Assembly: GCA_020161845.1 (NCBI GenBank)
Contig: JAIUNK010000017.1
Span: 29,474 to 93,473, forward strand
Reading direction: 5' to 3'
Length of the DNA stretch: 64,000 bases
Source: Actinomycetota bacterium
GTDB lineage: Bacteria > Actinomycetota > Actinomycetes > Actinomycetales > Dermatophilaceae
Below are positions 53,961 through 63,889 of the stretch, piece by piece (the stretch's first letter is position 1; the number at the start of each line of letters is the position of its first letter). Position numbers and translations under genes: made by a program. The notes beneath the pieces are model-generated. The model was not told the DNA's origin and made no database searches. It was given only the letters and a program-made list of their open reading frames with translations.

Positions 53961-55592
53961 GTGTCGAATGCCGTGTACTTCACCCCGCTGACCCCGCTGT
54001 CCTTCCTCGACCGCTCCGCCCGCGTCTTCCCCGACAAGACCGCGATCGTCTACGGCGCGCGACGCCGTACCTATGCGCAGTTCGCCGCGGACGCGACCCG
54101 CCTGGCCCGGGCGCTCCAGGCGAACGGCGTCGCGCCCGGCGACCGGGTGGCCTACCTGCTCCCGAATCTGCCCGAAATGCTGGTCGCGCACTTCGGCGTG
54201 CCGCTCGCCGGCGGGGTGCTGCTGGCGCTGAACACGCGGCTGTCGGCCCTGGAGATCGGCTACATTCTGGACCACTCGGCGGCGCAGGTCCTCGTCGTCG
54301 ATTCCGGGTTCCTGCCGATCGTGCCGGCGGCCCTGGCGGACGCCCCCGGGGTCCGCCAGGTGGTCGTGCTCGAGGACGACCAGGCCGCCGTACCGTTCCC
54401 GCAGGACGCCTGGGATGCCCTCGGCGACAAGGCGATTCGTTACGCCGACTACCTGGCGACCGGCTCGGACGAGCCGCTGCCGTGGGCCGTCGAGGACGAG
54501 ATGGCGCCGCTCGCGCTCAACTACACCTCCGGCACGACCGGCAAGCCCAAGGGCGTCGTTTATCACCACCGCGGGGCGTACCTGAACAGCTTCGGCGAGA
54601 TCATCCACTCGGCGCACACGTCGTCGAGCGTCTACCTGTGGACGCTGCCGATGTTCCACTGCAACGGATGGTGTACGCCGTGGGCCGTGACCGCCATCGG
54701 CGGCACCCACGTCTGCCTGCGCGAGGTACGCGGCGACGTGATCTGGCAGCTCATCGACGAGCACGGGATCACCCACCTGAACGGCGCACCGACCGTGGTC
54801 TCGGCGATCATGTTCGCGCCGGAGCGGCGGGAGCTGGCCGAGCCGGTCATCATCACGACGGCGGGCGCGCCGCCGGCGCCGACGACGATCCTGCAGATGG
54901 AGCAGATGGGTTTTGGGATCCGGCACGTCTATGGGCTGACCGAGGTGTACGGGCCCTACACCGTGTGCGAGCCGCAGGAGTCGTGGGCGAGCCTCGAGCC
55001 CGCCGAGCGGGCGCGGGTGCAGTCCCGGCAGGGCGTCGGCATGATCCAGACCGACCCGGTCCGGGTGGTGGACGCCGCCATGAACGACGTACCCGCCGAC
55101 GGCGAGACCATGGGCGAGATCGTGATGCGGGGCAACAACGTGATGCTGGGGTATTACCTGGACGAGCAAGGCACGCGTACGGCGTTCGAGGGCGGCTGGT
55201 TCCACTCCGGGGACCTCGGGGTGATGCACCCGGACGGTTACATCGAGCTGCGCGACCGGGCCAAGGACGTGGTGATTTCGGGTGGGGAGAACATCTCCAC
55301 GGTCGAGGTCGAGCAGGCCCTGATGAGCCACCCGGCGGTGCTGGAGGTGGCGGTCGTCGGGGTGCCGGACGAGAAGTGGGGCGAGCGACCCAAGGCGTTC
55401 GTGGTGACCCACGCGGACAAGACGGCCACCGTGGCGGAGCTGATCGAGCACGTCCGGACGCAGATCGCGCATTACAAGGCGCCACGGGACATCGACTTCC
55501 TGGTCGAGCTGCCGAAGACCTCGACGGGCAAGATCCAGAAGTTCCAGCTCCGCGAGGCTGAATGGGCGGGCCGAGAGAAGCTGATCCACTGA
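53961..55592 (+). CDS. Acyl-CoA synthetase (AMP-binding)
   Basis: The 543-residue ligase starts MSNAVYFTPLTPLSFLDRSA and has the AMP-binding motif LNYTSGTTGKPKGVVYHHRG, VYGLTEVYGP, GWFHSGDLGVMHPDGYIEL and the C-terminal Lys in KTSTGKIQKFQLRE. Similar ligases activate short/medium-chain or aromatic acids to CoA thioesters. The substrate is not evident. GTG 53961 start. It lies between two copies of the 62-bp palindrome. Confidence 0.92.
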   Translation: MSNAVYFTPLTPLSFLDRSARVFPDKTAIVYGARRRTYAQFAADATRLARALQANGVAPGDRVAYLLPNLPEMLVAHFGVPLAGGVLLALNTRLSALEIGYILDHSAAQVLVVDSGFLPIVPAALADAPGVRQVVVLEDDQAAVPFPQDAWDALGDKAIRYADYLATGSDEPLPWAVEDEMAPLALNYTSGTTGKPKGVVYHHRGAYLNSFGEIIHSAHTSSSVYLWTLPMFHCNGWCTPWAVTAIGGTHVCLREVRGDVIWQLIDEHGITHLNGAPTVVSAIMFAPERRELAEPVIITTAGAPPAPTTILQMEQMGFGIRHVYGLTEVYGPYTVCEPQESWASLEPAERARVQSRQGVGMIQTDPVRVVDAAMNDVPADGETMGEIVMRGNNVMLGYYLDEQGTRTAFEGGWFHSGDLGVMHPDGYIELRDRAKDVVISGGENISTVEVEQALMSHPAVLEVAVVGVPDEKWGERPKAFVVTHADKTATVAELIEHVRTQIAHYKAPRDIDFLVELPKTSTGKIQKFQLREAEWAGREKLIH

Positions 55593-55690
55593 GGTCGTGC
55601 GAGCGCGCTGTCATCCGCGGGCCTGCCTGATCGCCAACCGCGAGTTATCCACAGGCGCGTAGGCGCCAACTCCCCGAGTTATCCACAACC

Positions 55691-55752
55691 CGACCGTTCG
55701 TCACCTGCATCTTTAGCACCATGGTGCCAAAAGCGCAGGTCACGAACGGTCG
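55691..55752. repeat. 62-bp palindromic repeat, family 1 copy 2
   Basis: Same core and ends as 53776-53837 (CGACCGTTCGTCACCTGC ... GCAGGTCACGAACGGTCG, centre AGCACCATGGTGCC). It is preceded by two TTATCCACA sequences (55645-55653 and 55679-55687). It lies 48 bases beyond the 3' end of the DUF559 gene. Confidence 0.93.
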
Positions 55753-55800
55753 CCGAGTGACGCTGGGTCGTTCATCACGCGGGTGGCCCTCGGTCGCCAT

Positions 55801-56688
55801 CTACGCGGATGGCTGTGGCGATTCCGGGGACCAGTGCCGGCTAGCGTGCTCGGTGAAGTAGTCGCGCCACGCTGGGTCGAGGCGGGGTGCCACGCCGCTC
55901 TGATCATTGATGGCGAGCGCCGCCCGGGACAGCACATCACCCGGCGCGCCGTACAGCTCCTCGGCATTGACCACGACGAATCGCCAGCCGAGCAGTTCGC
56001 TGATCCGGCCGCGGCGTACCTCGTCAGCGGCGCGCTGCTCCGGCAGCAAGTGGTGCTTGCCGTCGTATTCCACCGCGACGCGCCACCTTGGGAAGGCGAG
56101 GTCGAGCAGGTACGTGGCGCCCGTCAGCGGGTCCTTCACCGGATGCTGAACCACGAAATCGCGCAGCCCCGCCAGCACCAGCAGCACCCGGACCAGGCTC
56201 TCCGGAAGGGATTGCACGCCGGGGACGGCCAGGGCCAAGGCATCCTCGAAGCGACGCAACCGACCGGGGCGCAGGTCGTACGCCGTAGCCAGATCCGCCC
56301 GTGTGACGGAGCCCTCCTCGACGATGCTGTCGAAAAGGCCGACGAGGTGAGGCAGACGCAGCGTGCGCGCAAGCTCGAGCGCCACCTGCACCGGGTCGGA
56401 CACGCGAAGCCCGGCCAGCCGCCGGACCCGCGCGTCCGGGTGCCCGCGATGCATGGCCAACGGGGCACCCAAGACGCGGCAGCGGCCCGGCAAAACGCTC
56501 ACGTCGATCGCCGCGGAATCGGGCACGCGCAACCCTTGCAGTCGGGCGGCGGTGAAGTGGCTGATGTACGAGCCGGCCGGCGCGATGAGCAGCGCGGCCT
56601 GACAGCGAGTGAGCAGGTCACCGGCGTCCAACGCCGAGGCGTACAGGTCCTGGTGGTAGCGGGCAAGCTCCGGGTCGACGTGACGCAT
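55801..56688 (-). CDS. DUF559 (Vsr-like) nuclease-domain protein
   Basis: The 295-residue protein starts MRHVDPELARYHQDLYASAL, has an N-terminal winged-helix/AbiEi-like region (SHFTAARLQGLRVPDS) and a C-terminal DUF559 domain with LPESLVRVLL, YLLDLAFPRWRVAVEYDGKH and WRFVVVNAEELYG. The D-x8-E-Y-D pattern resembles the PD-(D/E)xK/Vsr nuclease site. It is bracketed by two copies of the 62-bp palindrome (55691-55752 and 56804-56865). Its function is unknown. Confidence 0.85.
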   Translation of the reverse strand: MRHVDPELARYHQDLYASALDAGDLLTRCQAALLIAPAGSYISHFTAARLQGLRVPDSAAIDVSVLPGRCRVLGAPLAMHRGHPDARVRRLAGLRVSDPVQVALELARTLRLPHLVGLFDSIVEEGSVTRADLATAYDLRPGRLRRFEDALALAVPGVQSLPESLVRVLLVLAGLRDFVVQHPVKDPLTGATYLLDLAFPRWRVAVEYDGKHHLLPEQRAADEVRRGRISELLGWRFVVVNAEELYGAPGDVLSRAALAINDQSGVAPRLDPAWRDYFTEHASRHWSPESPQPSA

Positions 56689-56803
56689 GACCCCGACTGT
56701 GGCGTCTCGGCTGCTCGGGTGCGGCGCGACCCGACGCGGCCTGTGGACAACTGCCCGGCCGCGCGGTCGCGCAGGCCTCCTGGCCGCGCGACTATCCACA
56801 GGA

Positions 56804-56865
56804 CGACCGTTCGTCACCTGCCCTTTTGGCACCATGGTGCTATAAGTGCAGGTCGTGAGCGGTCG
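56804..56865. repeat. 62-bp palindromic repeat, family 1 copy 3
   Basis: Same ends and centre (TTTTGGCACCATGGTGC), more diverged in the right arm. It lies 116 bases upstream of the DUF559 start and is preceded by CTATCCACA (56792-56800). The stretch 56866-56946 after it contains short repeats of TCGTTGGGG and no gene. Confidence 0.92.
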
Positions 56866-56946
56866 CTGGGCCTCAGCACATAGTTGGGGTCAGCAGGTTG
56901 GTGGGCCGGCAGATCGTTGGGGCCTGCAGATCGTTGGGGAAAGCGG

Positions 56947-58712
56947 TCAGTGGGCCAGCAGCGCGCGGGTTCGCGCCGGGCCGATGCACAGCATGAGCGT
57001 CGGCAGGCGGGGGCCGGTGTCGGCGCCCAGCAGCAGGCGGTAGAGCAGCGCGAAGAGCGCCCGCTGGTCCGCCTTCACGGCCGGGGGCAGCTTCTTGTCC
57101 CGTACGTCGAGGCCGGCCTGGATCTTGGGTACGCCATAGACCAGAGTGGTCAGCCCCTCAAGCGTCCAGTCGACCTCGAGGTCCCGCAGCAGCAGGTCCA
57201 GGGCCTCCCGCTGGTGCTCGCTCAGCCCGGCGAGCGCCGCCGCGTCCGGCTCGGCGCGCACCACGGTCCGATCCTCGGGATCGGCTTGGGTGGCCACCCA
57301 GGTCGCGGCCTTGTCCAGCCGCGGCCGGGCGTCGTCCAGCGTCGCGATCGAGCCGTCCATCGCCTGCAGAATCCGCAGCTCCTGGTCCGCCGCGCCGCCG
57401 GTCAGGTCCGCCACCGAGCAGAGGGCCCGGTAGGCCACCGGCACCGGCGTGCCGGTCAATTCGCCCTCGGCCGTCGTCACCGACCGCAGGTGAGCGGCCT
57501 GATCCCCCGGCTGCCCCGTGCCGCCGGACACCTTGCGCCGCAACGCATCCCACTCGTCGTAGAGCCGATGGATCTCGTTGTTGAACGCCACCGAAAACGC
57601 CTGGTTGGGCCGCCGCCGCACATACAGCCAGCGCAGCACGTGCGGCTCCATGATCGCCAGGGCGTCCGCCGGCGTCGGCACCCCGCCGCGGCTGGACGAC
57701 ATCTTGGCCATGCCCGCGATCCCGACGAACGCATACATCGGCCCGATCGGCCGTTCCCACCCGAAGATCGGCGCCAAGAACTCGCCGACCGCAAAACTCG
57801 ACCCCGGGCTCTGGTGATCCACGCCTGACGGCTCGAAAAGCACCCGCTCGTAGGCCCACCGCATCGGCCAGTCGACCTTCCACACCAGCTTGCCGTGGTC
57901 CTCGCGCGACAGGTCCATCGACTGCTCGTGGCCGCAGGCGGTGCACCGGTAGGTCAGCGTGTTGGCCGCCTCGTCGTACGCCGTGACCTGCGTGAAGTCC
58001 TTGCCGCAGGCGTGGCAATAGGGCTTGTAGGGGTAGTAGTCGCCCACCGTCGAGGCCCCGTCGTCCTCCCCCGCCGCGCCGGATCCCTCGGCCGCGACGG
58101 CTTCGGCGAGCTCGTCGCCGGGCTTGTCGCCGACCTCGTCCGTGGCCTCGTCGCCGTTGCTTGCTGGAGCAAGCGAGTCCCCAGGCGCCTGGTCGATCTT
58201 GGTCCGGTGCCGCCCCAGGATCTCATCGATCGCGGCACGCTCCCGCATCGCCAACAGGATCTGCCCGCGGTAGGCGCCGCTGGCGTACATCTGCGTCTGG
58301 CTGATCCCGCGATAGTCCACACCCAGCTGCCCGAGCGCCTCCGCCATGGCGCCCTTGAAGTGCTCCGCCCAGCTCGGGTACGACGACCCGCGCGGCGCCG
58401 GCACCGCCGACAGGGGCCTGCCGATGTGCTCCGACCACGACTCGTCGATCCCCTGCACCCCCTGCGGAACCTTGCGGAACCGGTCGTAATCGTCCCAGCT
58501 CAGCACGTGTTCGCAGGACCGGCCCCGGCGCTTGATCTCGTCCGCGACAAAGTGCGGCACCATCACCTCGCGCAGGTTGCCCAGGTGGATCGGCCCCGAC
58601 GGCGACAGGCCGGACGCGCACACGATGTGGTCGATCCCGCGCGCGTCCGCGGCGGCGATGACCTCATCGGCCAACCGGCTCACCCAGTCCTCGGGGCGAG
58701 GCGACGTACCGC

Positions 58713-58716
<4 letters not shown>
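56947..58716 (-). CDS. lysK: Class I lysyl-tRNA synthetase
   Basis: The 589-residue enzyme is the archaeal-type class I LysRS: HIGH-like [25 protein letters not shown]-like [15 protein letters not shown] and a zinc-ribbon CHACGKDF...CTACGHE. An acidic linker of about 45 residues (after KIDQAPGDS) is inserted before the zinc ribbon; it contains the 16-base palindrome GCTTGCTGGAGCAAGC (58159-58174). GTG 58716 overlaps the purA stop, an unusual coupling of translation and purine genes. Most bacteria use class II LysRS. Confidence 0.94.
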
Positions 58717-60008
<1,292 letters not shown>

Positions 60009-60164
60009 CGCCGTCACCTTCCCTCGTCGTGGCGGGCGCCGTCACGCGGGCGCACGCGTCGAGCCCGCGACATACGGCGACGTCGGGGCTCGTACTAGGA
60101 GAGTCTACCGGGCAGCCCGCTCGGCTGCCCTCGAGGCCGATGTCGCGGCCGGGAGCCCGGCGCC

Positions 60165-60204
60165 GTGTCGAGTTATCCACCGACTTCGGTGGGGAACTCG
60201 ACAC
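60165..60204. repeat. 40-bp palindromic repeat, family 2 copy A
   Basis: GTGTCGAGTTATCCACCG pairs with CGGTGGGGAACTCGACAC, with two mismatches, around CTTC-type centre bases. TTATCCACA lies just beyond it at 60211-60219. It is 57 bases upstream of the DUF559-type gene. Same length as 61033-61072. Confidence 0.93.
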
Positions 60205-60261
60205 GACGAGTTATCCACAGCCACTTCTGCAGCCGACGCCCGCCCGGACCACCATCGACAG

Positions 60262-61005
60262 ATGCACGCCCGACACCGATTGACCGATGCGGGGCGGGCC
60301 TTGGCCCGGATGCAGGCCGGCGTGCTGTCCACGCCACAGCTCCTGCGACTCGGCTACACCGAGCGCAGCCTGGAGCGGGCGAGCCGCGATTGGACGCGCC
60401 TCGCCCGGGGCGTGTACCTGCTCACCGACCTCACCGGGAAGCCGGCCTGGGAAGCGCTGGTCTGGGCGGGTGTGCTCCTCGGGGGCGAGGGCGCGTGCGC
60501 CGCCGGAACTGCGGCGGAGGCGGTCACCTGGCTCAGCCGCGCCTGTCAGCGCCGCCTCACCACCGAGAAGCGCCTGGTCGCACGGCTTCATGACCGGCCC
60601 ACGGTGCGGCACGCCGCCCTCCTGCGCACGGTGCTGGGGGACATCGGCGCGGGTGCGACCACAGAGCTCGAGCGACGGGTCATGCACGACGTCTTCCGGG
60701 CACACGGACTCCCCGAAGGCAAGCGACAGGTGCGGTCCCGCTCCCGCGGGCGCATCGTCGACATCCTCGTGAAGGAGTACGCGCTGGTCGTCGAGCTGGA
60801 CGGGAAGATCGGGCACGTCGAGGAAGGGGCCTTCCGGGATCGACGGCGAGACAACGCGAACACGATCGGTGGCCGCTGGTCGCTCCGTTACGGCTGGCAC
60901 GAGGCCTGCGGATATCCCTGTGAGTGTGCGATCGAGATCGGTCAGGCCCTTCGTGACCGAGGCTGGCGCGGCGAGTTCCGGACCTGCCGCCGGTGCGCGC
61001 TCTGA
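60262..61005 (+). CDS. AbiEi-like/DUF559 nuclease-domain protein
   Basis: The 247-residue protein starts MHARHRLTDAGRALARMQAG, has an AbiEi-like winged helix (VLSTPQLLRLGYTERSLERA, WTRLARGVYLL) and a C-terminal DUF559-like domain (TTELERRVMHDVFRAHGLPE, GRIVDILVKEYALVVELDGK). It keeps the Asp and E-x-D pattern of the other DUF559 protein (55801-56688) but shares little else with it. It is bracketed by the two 40-bp palindromes of family 2. Function unknown; whether it is an antitoxin, a nuclease or part of a mobile unit cannot be decided from the sequence. Confidence 0.85.
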   Translation: MHARHRLTDAGRALARMQAGVLSTPQLLRLGYTERSLERASRDWTRLARGVYLLTDLTGKPAWEALVWAGVLLGGEGACAAGTAAEAVTWLSRACQRRLTTEKRLVARLHDRPTVRHAALLRTVLGDIGAGATTELERRVMHDVFRAHGLPEGKRQVRSRSRGRIVDILVKEYALVVELDGKIGHVEEGAFRDRRRDNANTIGGRWSLRYGWHEACGYPCECAIEIGQALRDRGWRGEFRTCRRCAL

Positions 61006-61032
61006 CGCATCCGTGGGCCCCGCGCCAACACC

Positions 61033-61072
61033 GTGTCGAGTTCCCCACCGAAGACGGTGGGGAACTCGACAC
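61033..61072. repeat. 40-bp palindromic repeat, family 2 copy B
   Basis: A perfect palindrome with 18-bp arms (GTGTCGAGTTCCCCACCG and its complement) around AAGA. It is 27 bases after the DUF559-type gene stop. The right arm is identical to that of copy A. Confidence 0.95.
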
Positions 61073-61227
61073 ACGAACCCCGTGCGGTCTCGGGGTGTTC
61101 TCGGGGTCGGACGCGGGGCTTCCCCGATGGGACGGCGCCTGCCGGAGGCCTAGCGTGAGAAGTGCTCCGCAGGGGCAGCGGCCTCCCGCCGGAAGGCACC
61201 CGCGCGCGGCGCAGGAGGGTCGAGATC

Positions 61228-61572
61228 ATGGTCAGCCATCACGGCGCGGACCACAGACAAGAGGCCGAGCAGTGGCGACGGTCGCGGACCCGCCGAATCG
61301 CGGCGGTGGGCGCCCTGCTTGCCGCCGCCCTGATCACGCTGACGGCCTGTGCCGCCGGCCCCAACACGGTGCCCCCCGGCACGGACGCCCCGGGCTTCTG
61401 GTGGGGGCTGTGGCATGGCTTCATCAGCCCGATCGCGTTCCTCGTGTCGGTGTTCAACGACGACGTCAGCATCTATGCGGTGCGCAACTCGGGGAACTGG
61501 TACAACTTCGGGTTCATGGTCGGGCTCTCGGTGATCTTCGGCGCGACGCGCCCCCGCCGCCGCCGTCACTGA
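61228..61572 (+). CDS. Small conserved membrane/lipoprotein-like protein
   Basis: The 114-residue protein (ATG 61228, GGAGGG nine bases upstream) has a signal-anchor with a possible lipobox (LITLTAC), then PGFWWGLWHGFISPIAFLVS and YAVRNSGNWYNFGFMVG, a pattern I recognise from small widespread membrane proteins of unknown function. Two or three helices are likely. No operon partner. Confidence 0.75.
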   Translation: MVSHHGADHRQEAEQWRRSRTRRIAAVGALLAAALITLTACAAGPNTVPPGTDAPGFWWGLWHGFISPIAFLVSVFNDDVSIYAVRNSGNWYNFGFMVGLSVIFGATRPRRRRH

Positions 61573-61638
61573 CCCGGGGCCCGCCCGGCCGTCATGCCCA
61601 TGACGGCGCATCATTGTGGCGCGCCACCGGCTGCGCGG

Positions 61639-61902
61639 TCAGTAGACACTCGAGCGGTGTCCCATGGTCACCGCGACGATCACCAGTGCGCTGTCACGGA
61701 TCTCGACAATGACTCGATAGTCGCCGATCCGGTAACGCCAGTAGCCGCTCAAGTCCCCACTGAGCGCCTTACCGCGCGATCGCGGGTCCTGCAGCGTGCA
61801 GAGGTCGTCGAGATAGCCCCGGACACGACGAAGCACCTGTCGATCGAGCTTGCGGGCGGCCCTGTCGAACTGGGGGGAGGTCTCTAGACGCCACTGAGTC
61901 AC
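61639..61902 (-). CDS. RelE-family toxin
   Basis: The 87-residue protein (MTQWRLETSPQFDRAARKLD) has the RelE/ParE fold pattern: LDDLCTLQDPRSRGKALSGD, GYWRYRIGDYRVIVEI and VAVTMGHRSSVY with the terminal His-Arg-x-x-x-Tyr. RelE cleaves mRNA at the ribosome. GTG start overlaps the antitoxin stop. Confidence 0.93.
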   Translation of the reverse strand: MTQWRLETSPQFDRAARKLDRQVLRRVRGYLDDLCTLQDPRSRGKALSGDLSGYWRYRIGDYRVIVEIRDSALVIVAVTMGHRSSVY

Positions 61903-62120
61903 ACGCCGAGCTCATCCCAGAGTTGGGTAGCCGGCCGCGACGGCTTGCCCGAGGCCTCCCATTCCCGAACGGCCTCATCGGCCCAGTACCGCTCCTCGAG
62001 CTCGCTGAGATGCAAAGCGATCGCCTGGCGTACGTAGAAGGTCTTCGACCTGCCGGTGCGCGCCGCAAGCGCCGTCAGGCGCGCTTCCTCATCGGCCGTG
62101 AGCCGAACGGATAGTGGCAT
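61899..62120 (-). CDS. RelB-like ribbon-helix-helix antitoxin
   Basis: The 73-residue protein (MPLSVRLTADEEARLTALAA) has an RHH N-terminus (RTGRSKTFYVRQAIALHLSE) and an acidic tail. It precedes and overlaps the relE-like gene. Expected to neutralise the toxin and autorepress. Confidence 0.92.
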   Translation of the reverse strand: MPLSVRLTADEEARLTALAARTGRSKTFYVRQAIALHLSELEERYWADEAVREWEASGKPSRPATQLWDELGV

Positions 62121-62234
62121 GTCCTGGCCCGCCCTCCGGATACGTGTATCGCAAGGCCGAGGGTAGCAGGAGCGACTCCGTGGCAGCTGCCTGGGGATCC
62201 GCTCCCAGGCCAGCGCTGCGGATACCAGGCGGCG

Positions 62235-62669
62235 TCAGAGGCCGAGTGCGTCGGCCCCCTCGGCCGACGAATCCCGCAGGAAGGCGCGGCACCGCTCGTA
62301 CTCGTCCACCTCGCCGATCACCTGCGCCGACCGGGCCAGCGCCGCCAACGCCCGCAGGAAGCCGCGGTTCGGCTCATGCGACCACGGGATCGGGCCTGCG
62401 CCCTTCCACCCGGCCCGGCGCAGGGCATCGAGACCGCGGTGGTAGCCGGTCCTGGCGAAGGCATAGGCCGCCACCGCCCGGGTGGGTTCGCCCACCGCGA
62501 CCAACAGGGCCTGTTCGGCCAGGACCGCCCAGGCCAATGAGCTGCCCGGATGCTGAGCTGCCGCCTCATATGCCGAGGACCCGGCCGCAAGCACGCTTGC
62601 GGCCGGGTCCTGCGGCAAGTGCGTGGCGGGCGGCTGCAACAGGTTGGCCCTGTGCTCGTCGCCAGCCAT
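62235..62669 (-). CDS. DUF3151 protein
   Basis: The 144-residue helical protein contains HPGSSLAWAVLAEQALL, AYAFARTGYHRGLDALRRAG and WKGAGPIPWSHEPNRGFLRA, the DUF3151 pattern. In actinobacteria it is found near fba, as here (4 bases downstream). Function unknown. The downstream gap to relB contains no gene. Confidence 0.93.
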   Translation of the reverse strand: MAGDEHRANLLQPPATHLPQDPAASVLAAGSSAYEAAAQHPGSSLAWAVLAEQALLVAVGEPTRAVAAYAFARTGYHRGLDALRRAGWKGAGPIPWSHEPNRGFLRALAALARSAQVIGEVDEYERCRAFLRDSSAEGADALGL

Positions 62670-62673
62670 CAGA

Positions 62674-63696
62674 TCACTTGTGCGTGCCGGCGGAACGCAG
62701 ATCCTGGCAGGCCTGGATCACGCGGTCGGTCATGCCCTGCTCGGCGGACTTGCCCCAGGCGCGCGGGTCGTATTGCTTCTTGTTGCCGACCTCGCCGTCG
62801 ATCTTCAGGACGCCGTCGAAGTTGCGCATCATGTGCTCCGCGATCGGCCGCGTGAACGCGTACTGGGTGTCCGTGTCGACGTTCATCTTGATGACGCCGT
62901 AGTCGACCGCGTCCGAGATCTCCTGCGGCAGCGAGCCGGAACCACCGTGGAAGACCAGGTCGAGCGGCTTGTCGCCGGTGTTGTACTTCGCCTTGATCGC
63001 GTCCTGGCATTCCTTGAGGATCTCCGGACGCAGCTTGACGTTGCCCGGCTTGTAGACGCCGTGCACGTTGCCGAAGGTCAGCGCGGCCATCCAGCGGCCC
63101 TTCTCGCCCAGGCCCAGAGCCTCGACGGTCTGCAGCGCGTCCTCGGGGGTGGTGTAGAGGTGCTCGTTGATCTCGTTGGCCACGCCGTCCTCTTCGCCGC
63201 CGACGACGCCGATCTCGACCTCAAGGATGATCTTGGCGGCGTGGGCCAGGGCCAGCAGTTCCTGCGCGATCTCCAGGTTCTCCCCCAGCGGCACCGCGGA
63301 ACCGTCCCACATGTGCGACTGGAAGATGGGCAGACCGGTGCGCTCGACGGACTCCTTGGAGGCCTGCAGCAGCGGCCGGACGAACTTGTCCAGCTTGTCC
63401 TTGGGGCAGTGGTCGGTGTGCAGCGCGATGTTGACGTCGTAGTTCTTGGCGACCTCGTGCGCATACGCCGCGAGCGCCAGCGACCCGGTGACCATGTTCT
63501 TGATCGACGGACCGGACAGGTATTCGCCACCACCGGTGGAGACCTGCACGATGCCGTCCGAGCCGGCCTCGGCGAAACCGCGGATGGCGGCGTTCAGCGT
63601 CTGCGAGGAGCTGATGTTGATGGCCGGGTAGGCGAAGGATCCTGCCTTCGCCCGGTCCAGCATGTCGGCGTAGACCTCGGGGGTTGCGATGGGCAC
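62674..63696 (-). CDS. fba: Class II fructose-bisphosphate aldolase
   Basis: The 340-residue zinc aldolase starts MPIATPEVYADMLDRAKAGS and has HTDHCPKDKLDKF with the zinc His, EVEIGVVGGEEDG, TFGNVHGVYKPGN and LDLVFHGGSGSL. GTG 63696 after GAGGAGGAACCACC. It works in glycolysis and gluconeogenesis. In the 80 bases upstream a promoter is expected but not evident. Confidence 0.97.
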   Translation of the reverse strand: MPIATPEVYADMLDRAKAGSFAYPAINISSSQTLNAAIRGFAEAGSDGIVQVSTGGGEYLSGPSIKNMVTGSLALAAYAHEVAKNYDVNIALHTDHCPKDKLDKFVRPLLQASKESVERTGLPIFQSHMWDGSAVPLGENLEIAQELLALAHAAKIILEVEIGVVGGEEDGVANEINEHLYTTPEDALQTVEALGLGEKGRWMAALTFGNVHGVYKPGNVKLRPEILKECQDAIKAKYNTGDKPLDLVFHGGSGSLPQEISDAVDYGVIKMNVDTDTQYAFTRPIAEHMMRNFDGVLKIDGEVGNKKQYDPRAWGKSAEQGMTDRVIQACQDLRSAGTHK

Positions 63697-63889
63697 GGTG
63701 GTTCCTCCTCGTCGTACGGACCTCTGCTCACGCCGGCGGAGGCGCGGAACAGACGCCGCGGCCACGGCCGGTGCTTCCGTCAGCCTAGTGGGAGTCGCTG
63801 CCGGGTCAGCCCTGATCCACCGATGGTGATTTGGGTCTGCCGAGAGTCCGGGTCTGACGGTGGAGGAGGGCTCAGGCGCGTTGTGTGGG

